Source: Candidatus Binatia bacterium (GTDB lineage Bacteria; Desulfobacterota_B; Binatia; UBA9968). From it: a DNA stretch of 5,469 nucleotides. The number at the start of each line of letters is the position of its first letter. Positions within the stretch are counted from its first letter, which is position 1. The notes beneath the pieces were generated by a model. That model saw only the letters and a list, made by a program, of their open reading frames with translations, had not been told where the DNA came from and ran no database searches. This document shows positions 1 through 5,387 of this stretch, piece after piece. Location: the NCBI GenBank assembly GCA_025922795.1, contig JAICHC010000231.1:1-5469 (forward strand). Reading direction: 5' to 3'. Position numbers and translations under genes: made by a program.

Positions 1-33
1 AAGCGCAGGCACCAGGACTCAAAGGACGCTTTC

Positions 34-77
34 CCACCCACGCCCAAAATTAAGCACTCGGGGCGTGGATCGGGTGG
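34..77. repeat. Interrupted GC-rich inverted repeat (possible hairpin)
   Basis: CCACGCCC at 38-45 is the exact reverse complement of GGGCGTGG at 61-68, across an AT-rich 15-base loop. CCACCC at 34-39 can pair with GGGTGG at 72-77. The two pairings share only 38-39, so they can stack into one roughly 12-bp helix with a 5-base bulge (67-71). No T-run follows, so it is not a standard intrinsic terminator. It could be an RNA stem in the 3' region of an upstream transcript, or chance. Confidence 0.35.
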
Positions 78-238
78 TGGCCGATGACGCACAAACGCTT
101 TGCCTGGGCTTGGAACGAGTCGTCCCTTCGTGTCCAACCAACCCCTGTTGTCTAGATACTTATGAACTCCTTAATAGTTTGCCTAGAAACCCTGAAGCCG
201 GTTCAGCTGGAGGTTTGCATGTCCGACTCGGAGCAGTA

Positions 239-266
239 GAAATTCGAAACTAGAAACCAGAAACTA
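239..266. repeat. Four tandem heptamers of GAAACTA type
   Basis: Reads as GAAATTC (239-245), GAAACTA (246-252), GAAACCA (253-259), GAAACTA (260-266). The last three differ at one position only, and the first is degenerate. The unit is not a multiple of three and the run is outside any gene, as expected of a non-coding short tandem repeat. It resembles, in style but not sequence, the octamer repeats in the two later gene gaps. Confidence 0.7.
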
Positions 267-274
267 TGCATCTG

Positions 275-303
275 TTGAACTTGCCCTTTCGCAGTGCAAT
301 AAC
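275..303 (+). promoter_or_regulatory. Weak candidate sigma70-type promoter for the amidohydrolase gene
   Basis: TTGAAC (275-280) and AATAAC (298-303) each match 4 of 6 consensus positions, with a 17-base spacer. Transcription would start near 310, just before the Shine-Dalgarno at 318-324, giving a short leader. Matches this weak occur often by chance, and the host's sigma factor preferences are unknown. Confidence 0.2.
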
Positions 304-317
304 CAAAGAAATTTGCC

Positions 318-324
318 GAGGAGG
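318..324 (+). promoter_or_regulatory. Strong Shine-Dalgarno that fixes the amidohydrolase start
   Basis: GAGGAGG is a near-perfect anti-16S match, 9 bases before the ATG at 334. It decides between that ATG and the in-frame TTG at 313, which lies upstream of the Shine-Dalgarno and so cannot use it. This is the best ribosome binding site in the window; the other genes have weak or no recognisable ones. Confidence 0.85.
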
Positions 325-333
325 CCTAAGATT

Positions 334-1191
334 ATGGCGAGAGATATTGTGGCGATTGACGTGCATGTTCATTTGTCCGATGAGTTTACGCAAAAGGCCA
401 AAGGCGACCGCACGGCGCAGATGGCGCGGTATTTTGGCCGTGAACGGCCGCCGGTTTCAATTGACGAAATGGCGGACCAGTATCGCGCGCGCAAGATGAT
501 GGCGGTCATCATGAACACGCGCGATGAAACCGTGACTGGTTTGACGCCGGTACCGAACGATCACGTCGCAAGCGCGGTGAAAAAACACCCGGACGTGTTT
601 CTCGCCTTCGGCGCGATTGACCCGTGGACCGGCAAGCTCGCGCTCGACGAAATCAAACGGTGCAAGGATCTCGGCTTGCATGGCATGGGCGAGCTGAATC
701 CCGCGCGCCAGCATTTCTTCGCCAACGACCCCCGCTTTTATCCGCTCTGGGAACAATGCGCCAAACTCAATATGCCCATTCTGTTTCACGGCGGCATGGC
801 CGCCGCCGGCGCCGGCACTCCCGGCGGCATGGGCATCAAATTGAAGTACAGCCAGCCGATTCACCTGGATGAAGTGGCCGCAGATTTTCCGGAGCTAAAG
901 ATCATCAGCGCCCATCCGACTTGGCCATGGACGGCAGAAAGCTTGGCGATCGCCCGCCATAAAGCGAACTATTACATTGATCTCTCCGGCTGGGCGCCGA
1001 AATATTTCCCGGCAGAGCTGGTGCACAACGTCAACACCTTGCTGCAGGACAAAGCGATGTTCGGTTCGGACTGGCCGGCGATCGGCGTCGAGCGCTGGCT
1101 CGAAGAGTTCCAGCAGGTCAACATGAAACCCGAAGTGCGTAAGAAGATTATGCTCGATAACGCTGTGAAATTCTTCGGCTTAACCCTATGA
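334..1191 (+). CDS. Amidohydrolase-2 family metal-dependent hydrolase or decarboxylase
   Basis: A 285-residue cytoplasmic TIM-barrel protein of the Amidohydro_2 branch of the amidohydrolase superfamily. The metal-site motifs are in the expected order: HxH after strand 1 (H11, H13 in IDVHVHL), a strand-5 His (H152 in ILFHGG), a strand-6 His (H194 in ISAHPTWPW) and the strand-8 Asp (D246 in FGSDWP). E120 in GMGEL lies at the end of a likely strand 4. There is no signal peptide and the length is normal for the family, which includes hydrolases and non-oxidative decarboxylases (ACMSD, gamma-resorcylate decarboxylase). Substrate cannot be read from sequence. The glycine- and alanine-rich loop at 154-168 (GGMAAAGAGTPGG) follows the strand-5 His and probably shapes the active-site mouth. 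Start ATG 334 is chosen for its Shine-Dalgarno; an in-frame TTG at 313 is less likely. The next gene is a carboxyltransferase beyond a repeat-filled gap. The family is secure, the reaction is not. Confidence 0.9.
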   Translation: MARDIVAIDVHVHLSDEFTQKAKGDRTAQMARYFGRERPPVSIDEMADQYRARKMMAVIMNTRDETVTGLTPVPNDHVASAVKKHPDVFLAFGAIDPWTGKLALDEIKRCKDLGLHGMGELNPARQHFFANDPRFYPLWEQCAKLNMPILFHGGMAAAGAGTPGGMGIKLKYSQPIHLDEVAADFPELKIISAHPTWPWTAESLAIARHKANYYIDLSGWAPKYFPAELVHNVNTLLQDKAMFGSDWPAIGVERWLEEFQQVNMKPEVRKKIMLDNAVKFFGLTL

Positions 1192-1194
1192 TAC

Positions 1195-1275
1195 ACTGGA
1201 GTGATGGAGAACGGAGTATTGGAGTGATGCGCTTTGGAGATTCAAAACCCGTTACTCCATCACTCCATTACTCCA
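1195..1275. repeat. Intergenic octamer repeat element with inverted arms, copy 1
   Basis: The left arm carries TGGAGTGA-type units (1197-1204, partial at 1205-1212, and 1220-1227). The right arm carries three tandem octamers: TTACTCCA (1252-1259), TCACTCCA (1260-1267) and TTACTCCA (1268-1275). The arms are inverted: TGGAGTGATGGAG at 1197-1209 is the exact 13-base reverse complement of 1255-1267, so the transcript can form a hairpin with a 45-base loop. TACTCCATCACTCCA (1253-1267) recurs unchanged at 3212-3226, and the left arm also recurs (see 3182-3226). The element fills nearly the whole gap between two genes. There is no T-run after the right arm, so a standard intrinsic terminator is unlikely. 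Function unknown. Confidence 0.85.
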
Positions 1276-1287
1276 GCTGATGTGAGC

Positions 1288-2763
1288 ATGACTACTGAGG
1301 ACGGAATCCGCTTCGTCGACACCACCATTCGCGACGGCCATCAAAGCTTGTGGGCCGAGAACATGACCACGGGGATGATGCTGCCGGTCGCTGAGTCCAT
1401 GGATCGCGCCGGCTTCGAGGCCATTGAGCTGATCTCGAGCTCGCATTTGAAGAAGTGCGTGCGCGAGCTGAAGGAAGATCCCTGGGCGCGGGTAAAGCTC
1501 GTAAGGGAGCGCATCACGCGCACGCCGCTGCGCTTGAATGCCGGCCGGTTTAGCGCATTCGATATCACGCCGCGCTCGATGTACCGTTTGTTTATGGAAC
1601 GGATGGCCGCCAACGGCATCCGCGAAGCGCGTATCTCCGAGGAATGGAACGAGCTCGAAGGCTGGACGTGGAAAGTTCAGGTTGCGCGCGACGTCGGCAT
1701 CAATCCGGTGCCTAACATCATTTACTCGGTATCACCCAAGCACACCGACGAGTATTTCGCCGAGCGCACGCGGCAGGCCGCCTCGCTCGGCGTCAGCCGG
1801 CTTTGCCTGAAAGACCCCGGCGGGCTGCTGACACCGGAACGGGTGCAGACCCTGGTACCGATCATGTTTGCGCATGCCGGCGGCGTCCCGGTGGAGCTCC
1901 ACACCCACTGCACCACTGGCCTCGGCCCGCTCTGCTGCCTCGAGGCGGTAAAACTCGGCATTCAAATCGTCAACACCGCGTTGCCGCCGTTGGCCGACGG
2001 TTCGTCGAACCCGTCGCTTTTCAATGTCGCGAGAAATCTTCGCGCGCTCGGTTATAAAACCGTCATCGACGAAGAAATCCTCAAGCCGGTATCGAGGCAC
2101 TTCACCTACATCGCCAAATGTGAAGGCTTTCCGATCGGCGAGCCGGTTGAGTACGACTACTCCCAGTACCAGCACCAGGTGCCCGGCGGCATGATTTCCA
2201 ACTTGCGCTTTCAACTGCGCAAGGTCGGCCTCGAGAGCAAGATCAACGAGGCTCTCGAAGAGACCATGCGCGTGCGGGCCGAGCTCGGTTACCCGATCAT
2301 GGTCACGCCGCTATCCCAGTTCGTCGGCAGCCAGGCCGCGATCAACGTGATCGTCGGCGAACGTTATAAGGAAGTTACGGATCAAATTATTCAATATGCG
2401 CTCGGTTACTGGGGAAAAGAAGGCGCCGAGCTGATGGCGCCTGAGGTGAAGGCAAAGATCCTGGACCGCCCGCGCGCGAAAGAATGGGCCGAGTGGCACC
2501 CCCCCGAGCCGAGTGTCGGCGAAATTCGCAAAAAGATGAACGCCGAGAACTGCTCCGACGAGGAGCTGCTGTTGCGATGGAACCTCGACACCGACGAAAT
2601 TGCAGCGATGCGCGCTGCCGGCGCGCCGCGGGAATACCTCACCTCCCGGCAACCGCTCGTCAACCTGGTAAAAGCATTGAGCCAACGCAAAGACTATCGG
2701 CAAATCGTCATACAAAAAGGCGATATGCGGGTCTCACTGCAAAGGAACTCGATATTGTCGTAA
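1288..2763 (+). CDS. Carboxyltransferase, pyruvate carboxylase B / OadA type, without biotinyl domain
   Basis: A 491-residue HMGL-like TIM barrel followed by a PYC_OADA domain. In this family the enzyme moves carboxyl between carboxybiotin and a keto acid such as pyruvate. The signature DTTIRDGHQS (11-20) supplies metal ligand D16; K175 in LCLKDPGG matches the carboxylated lysine; H205 and H207 in ELHTHCTTG complete the site. Residues about 285-400 carry the PYC_OADA part, including VPGGMISNL and GYWGKEGAELMAPEV. Departures: the MTSQPS-type motif with the catalytic Thr reads DGSSNPS (Ser at 239), and the usual RIFD..N stretch reads RISEEWN (115-121). No biotin-lysine motif is present. The tail at about 456-487 resembles the start of AccB, then the gene stops. 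ATG 1288 is chosen over TTG 1234 because the extra 18 codons lie largely in the repeat element; its Shine-Dalgarno is poor. Domain call is firm, substrate unknown; a separate biotin carrier and carboxylase would be needed. Confidence 0.85.
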   Translation: MTTEDGIRFVDTTIRDGHQSLWAENMTTGMMLPVAESMDRAGFEAIELISSSHLKKCVRELKEDPWARVKLVRERITRTPLRLNAGRFSAFDITPRSMYRLFMERMAANGIREARISEEWNELEGWTWKVQVARDVGINPVPNIIYSVSPKHTDEYFAERTRQAASLGVSRLCLKDPGGLLTPERVQTLVPIMFAHAGGVPVELHTHCTTGLGPLCCLEAVKLGIQIVNTALPPLADGSSNPSLFNVARNLRALGYKTVIDEEILKPVSRHFTYIAKCEGFPIGEPVEYDYSQYQHQVPGGMISNLRFQLRKVGLESKINEALEETMRVRAELGYPIMVTPLSQFVGSQAAINVIVGERYKEVTDQIIQYALGYWGKEGAELMAPEVKAKILDRPRAKEWAEWHPPEPSVGEIRKKMNAENCSDEELLLRWNLDTDEIAAMRAAGAPREYLTSRQPLVNLVKALSQRKDYRQIVIQKGDMRVSLQRNSILS

Positions 2764-2777
2764 GAGCAACGCGTACC

Positions 2778-2800
2778 TTTCGTTAAATACTAAAACGAAA
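2778..2800. promoter_or_regulatory. AT-rich inverted repeat before the DUF423 gene
   Basis: TTTCGTT (2778-2784) and AACGAAA (2794-2800) form a perfect 7-bp inverted repeat with a 9-base AT-rich centre, ending 3 bases before the ATG at 2804. It occupies the place where a ribosome binding site should be, and none is recognisable. It could be an operator or a hairpin affecting initiation. There is no T-run on the + strand to make a terminator. Chance is possible at this length. Confidence 0.3.
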
Positions 2801-2803
2801 CAA

Positions 2804-3169
2804 ATGGATCGCTTCTTTTTCATTGTCGGCGCGATCATGGCGTTCCTCGCCGTGGCGCTTGGCGCTTTCGGCGCTCATGCGCTGAAGAATCGGCTCACGC
2901 CGGACATGCTCGAAATTTTCGAAGTGGGAGTGCGCTATCACATGTATCATGCGCTTGGGCTACTGGCGGTCGCCTGGGCAACCTCCCGCTGGCCTGAGAG
3001 CAACGTGACCGCCGCCGGTTGGGCCTTCATCGTCGGGATCATCATTTTCTCCGGAAGCCTATACATACTCAGCATGACCGGCATGCGCTGGTTCGGTGCG
3101 GTCACGCCGCTCGGCGGTTTAGCTTTTCTCATCGGTTGGGCGATCCTCGTCTGGTCCGTCGGCCGCTGA
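2804..3169 (+). CDS. DUF423 family small inner-membrane protein
   Basis: A 121-residue protein with four predicted membrane helices (about 4-25, 46-62, 70-91 and 98-119) and short polar links; no cleavable signal peptide is evident. The DUF423 (YgdD-like) hallmarks are clear: ALGAFGAHAL (18-27), YHMYHALGLL (45-54), FSGSLYILSMTG (82-93) and TPLGG near 101-105. Length is typical of the family. Its molecular function is not established, so none is proposed. The gene starts 40 bases after the carboxyltransferase stop and could share its transcript, although an inverted repeat lies in that gap and no clear Shine-Dalgarno precedes the ATG. An octamer repeat element follows, before ald. Confidence 0.92.
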   Translation: MDRFFFIVGAIMAFLAVALGAFGAHALKNRLTPDMLEIFEVGVRYHMYHALGLLAVAWATSRWPESNVTAAGWAFIVGIIIFSGSLYILSMTGMRWFGAVTPLGGLAFLIGWAILVWSVGR

Positions 3170-3181
3170 GAAGAGGAGATA

Positions 3182-3226
3182 ACTGGGGTGCGGGAGAACC
3201 CATTGCTTCAGTACTCCATCACTCCA
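3182..3226. repeat. Intergenic octamer repeat element, copy 2 (shorter)
   Basis: The right arm is three tandem octamers: TTGCTTCA (3203-3210, degenerate), GTACTCCA (3211-3218) and TCACTCCA (3219-3226). TACTCCATCACTCCA at 3212-3226 is identical over 15 bases to 1253-1267. The left arm ACTGGGGTGCGGGAGAAC (3182-3199) matches 1195-1212 at 15 of 18 positions. The same left-then-right order and opposite orientation of arms therefore occur in both gaps, with a spacer of 12 bases here against 40 in copy 1. Pairing here is weaker, with one G-T wobble and two mismatches. It sits 12 bases after the DUF423 stop and 42 bases before the ald start. Confidence 0.8.
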
Positions 3227-3268
3227 CATCGCTTTGCCTTTTGCCGTCGCATCGTCTAGCCTTCTGCC

Positions 3269-4387
3269 ATGATCGTCGGCGTTCCCAGGGAGATTAAAAC
3301 CGAGGAAAACCGGGTCGCCGTTACACCCACCGGAGTCGCCGGCTTTGCCGCGCGAAATCATCGAGTCTTGATCGAAAGAGGCGCAGGCCTGGGCAGCGGC
3401 CTCAGCGACCGCGCTTACCAGAACGCTGGGGCGACGATCGTCGATACCGCCGCAGAAGTCTGGCAGCAGGCCGATATGATTATGAAAGTGAAAGAGCCTC
3501 TCGAATCTGAATTTCCGCTCATGCGCGAAGGCCTTATTCTGTTTACCTATCTGCACCTCGCGGCCAATGAACCGGTGACACGCGCGCTGATGGACCGCAA
3601 AGTTACCTCGATTGGTTACGAGACGATCCAGCTCGACGACGGCTCGCTGCCGCTGCTGGCGCCGATGAGCGAGATCGCCGGGCGACTCGCCATTCAGGTC
3701 GGCGCCTGGTGCTTACAAGCGGAAAATGGCGGTCGCGGGATTCTTCTGGGCGGCGCTTCGGGTGTCCGGCCGGCCAAAGTCGTAATACTTGGAGCGGGCA
3801 TGTCCGGCACCGCCGCCTGTCAAATCGCAGCCGGCATGGGCGCCTATGTCAGCATTCTCGACATCAATCCGACCAAGCTCCGCTACGTTCACGATATTCT
3901 TGGGGCTCATGTGACAACCCTGATGTCGAACCGCGCCAATGTTGAAGAGGAAGCCGTCGATGCCGATCTGGTCGTCGGATCGGTGCTGATTCCTGGTGCT
4001 CAAGCGCCAAAACTCATCCCTCGCTCGCTGGTCAAACGCATGAAACCGGGCGCGGCGTTCGTCGATATTTCGATCGATCAGGGCGGCTGCGCCGAGACTT
4101 CCCGGCCAACCAACCACCGAGACCCCATTTACGTCGAGGAGGAAGTGGTCCACTATTGCGTGACCAACATGCCGGCCATCGTGCCGAACACTTCGACTTA
4201 CGCGCTGACGAATTCGACCCTGTCGTATGGCTTAGAACTGGCAAATCGCGGAATTCCCGCCGCGCTCGTGCGCAACAAGGCGCTCGCCCGAGGGCTCAAC
4301 ACCTATGGCGGTAAAGTGAATCATGAGGGTGTAGCAAACGCTTTCAATCTTCCGTGGGCACCGGTGGAGAAAGTGATTCGCTCATGA
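3269..4387 (+). CDS. ald: Alanine dehydrogenase (EC 1.4.1.1)
   Basis: A 372-residue cytoplasmic enzyme, full length, catalysing reversible NAD-dependent deamination of L-alanine to pyruvate and ammonia. It opens [20 protein letters not shown], the family N-terminus. Substrate-site and catalytic residues fall at the numbering of the well-studied mycobacterial enzyme: R15, K75 (VKEP), H96 (TYLHLA) and D270 (SIDQGG). The Rossmann nucleotide-binding loop is GAGMSG (175-180), with the adenosine-ribose acidic residue D198 in ILDIN, which indicates NAD rather than [16 protein letters not shown] (270-281) and the NMPAIVP...ALTN region (300-314) are typical. No Shine-Dalgarno is visible before ATG 3269, but the start is fixed by family alignment. 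The stop overlaps the next start as ATGA. Likely roles are alanine catabolism or supply, and NAD balance. Pyridine nucleotide transhydrogenase alpha is related, but length and active site favour alanine dehydrogenase. Confidence 0.96.
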   Translation: MIVGVPREIKTEENRVAVTPTGVAGFAARNHRVLIERGAGLGSGLSDRAYQNAGATIVDTAAEVWQQADMIMKVKEPLESEFPLMREGLILFTYLHLAANEPVTRALMDRKVTSIGYETIQLDDGSLPLLAPMSEIAGRLAIQVGAWCLQAENGGRGILLGGASGVRPAKVVILGAGMSGTAACQIAAGMGAYVSILDINPTKLRYVHDILGAHVTTLMSNRANVEEEAVDADLVVGSVLIPGAQAPKLIPRSLVKRMKPGAAFVDISIDQGGCAETSRPTNHRDPIYVEEEVVHYCVTNMPAIVPNTSTYALTNSTLSYGLELANRGIPAALVRNKALARGLNTYGGKVNHEGVANAFNLPWAPVEKVIRS

Positions 4388-5349
4388 GACTGGTGACCCG
4401 GGCCGATTTCGACGGACTGGTGTGCGGCGCGCTGGTCACGAAATTGGAAAAAATCGATGATTTTCTGTTCGTCGAGCCCAAATTCATGCAGGACGGGCTC
4501 GTGGAAATTCGCCAGGGCGACATCATCACCAACCTTCCTTATCATCCCAACTGCACGCTTTGGTTCGATCATCACGTCACCAACACGACACCTAATTTTC
4601 CCCAGCCGATTATGCTCGGCCAAGGCGGTTTTCGCCTCGCGCCCAGCGCGGCGCGTGTGGTTTATGAATACTACCTGGAACTCGCCCGGCAATCCGCGAC
4701 AACCATCGCGGCGCATCCTGCGGCCCTAAAACCGCAGGAAATTCTATCGTTCCTCAACCTGGAGCGAATCAAATACCTGCTTCATGAGGCCGACCGGATC
4801 GACGCCGGAAAACTAGCAATGAATGACGTGCTCGATCCGCAAGGCTATGTTTTGATTTCCATGACCACGGACGGCCGCAATACCGGGGACGAGCCCTATT
4901 GGCTGAGGATCATCGATTTTTTGCGCGATACATCGTTGGAACAAACGCTCGGCGATCCCGAAGTTCAGCGCCGCTGCCAGCGCATCCGTGACGAGCAGGA
5001 AAAGCTTCGCAAGCTTTTAGTGGAACGCACGACGATGAAGGGCAATGTGATCTACTGCGATCTGCGCGGCGTCGAGGAGGTCCCCGACGGCAACCGGTTC
5101 TTGATCTTTACGCTTTTTCCGGAAGGCAATATTCAGGTCAAAGTCACCGAGGATACACAGCGGGAAAATACCACCGCAATCTCCGTCGGCTACAACATCT
5201 TTAATCCGACCTCGAAGGTGAACGTCGGCGAGCTGCTGAAAAATTACGGCGGCGGCGGCCATAAGGTCGTCGGCTCAAGCCGTGTGCCCAATGAACAAGC
5301 CGAGCAAGCGATTCGAGAAATCGTCGAAGCCGTTTGCGAGAAGCGCTAG
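4384..5349 (+). CDS. DHH/DHHA1 family phosphoesterase
   Basis: A 321-residue cytoplasmic protein. The N-terminal DHH domain has TRADFDG (5-11; metal-binding D8 and D10), the naming motif FDHH (61-64; D62, H63, H64) and a further acidic site in HEADRIDAG (D137, probably a metal ligand, or D140). The C-terminal DHHA1 domain ends with YGGGGHKVVGS (288-298), where the glycine loop and H293 bind the substrate phosphate. The family hydrolyses phosphodiester or phosphoanhydride bonds (RecJ, oligoribonuclease NrnA, c-di-AMP phosphodiesterase, PPX II); similar proteins are often labelled exopolyphosphatase, but the substrate cannot be told here. The first motif has Arg (R6) where many members have His. 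ATG 4384 overlaps the ald stop (ATGA), with GGTGGAG inside ald at 4363-4369 as a somewhat distant Shine-Dalgarno; a GTG at 4354 in the same frame is less likely. No membrane segments are seen, and residues 193-216 are strongly charged and helical. Confidence 0.9.
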   Translation: MRLVTRADFDGLVCGALVTKLEKIDDFLFVEPKFMQDGLVEIRQGDIITNLPYHPNCTLWFDHHVTNTTPNFPQPIMLGQGGFRLAPSAARVVYEYYLELARQSATTIAAHPAALKPQEILSFLNLERIKYLLHEADRIDAGKLAMNDVLDPQGYVLISMTTDGRNTGDEPYWLRIIDFLRDTSLEQTLGDPEVQRRCQRIRDEQEKLRKLLVERTTMKGNVIYCDLRGVEEVPDGNRFLIFTLFPEGNIQVKVTEDTQRENTTAISVGYNIFNPTSKVNVGELLKNYGGGGHKVVGSSRVPNEQAEQAIREIVEAVCEKR

Positions 5350-5387
5350 ACGCAGCGCCGCCGCCTGCTGCACCGTGCCTCGGTAGT

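Larger units (their letters stand above)
1..333. other. Upstream region with no convincing gene
   Basis: I recognise no protein or RNA gene here. One + strand frame is open from base 2 to a stop at 251-253, but its translation is rich in Pro, Cys and Arg, matches no family I know and has no ribosome binding site at any internal start. A second frame entering from the left edge stops at 85-87. Either could be the last residues of a gene outside the window, but neither is supported. Visible structure: an interrupted GC-rich inverted repeat at 34-77, a small CTGAA/TTCAG stem near 192-206, a run of heptamer repeats at 239-266, and the Shine-Dalgarno of the next gene at 318-324. I looked for tRNA T-arm and D-arm patterns on both strands and found none that fold. 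Confidence 0.6.

Noticed and set aside
2..253. Open + strand frame across the left region (possible gene tail or small gene)
   Set aside because: Composition is rich in Pro, Cys and Arg, there is no recognisable domain, no ribosome binding site at internal starts, and the last codons run into the heptamer repeat. Without sequence to the left it cannot be supported.
457..864. Long antisense frame opposite the amidohydrolase
   Set aside because: It lies wholly opposite a gene with clear family motifs, and its His/Arg/Ala-rich translation is typical of an antisense shadow.
1197..1267. Repeat arms as a rho-independent terminator
   Set aside because: The 13-bp stem has a 45-base loop and no T-run; the recurrence and octamer structure fit a repeat element better.
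1732..2214. 160-codon antisense frame opposite the carboxyltransferase
   Set aside because: Fully contained opposite conserved catalytic motifs; it exists because of codon bias and has no domain of its own.
2499..2505. Run of seven C as a phase-variation or sequencing frameshift point
   Set aside because: The reading frame continues with family-like sequence on both sides (EWHPPEPS), so no shift is evident, and seven C is short for slippage.
1195..3226. CRISPR array or insertion sequence end repeats
   Set aside because: No regular repeat-spacer alternation, no transposase or cas gene, and the sequence between the two copies holds ordinary intact genes.
3234..3260. Promoter just before ald giving a leaderless transcript
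   Set aside because: TTGCCT and TCTAGC are poor matches with a 15-base spacer; no better than chance.
5343..5371. GC-rich stems after the DHH gene as an intrinsic terminator
   Set aside because: The stems (GCGCT/AGCGC, GCAGC/GCTGC) are only 5 bp, compete with each other, and no T-run follows.
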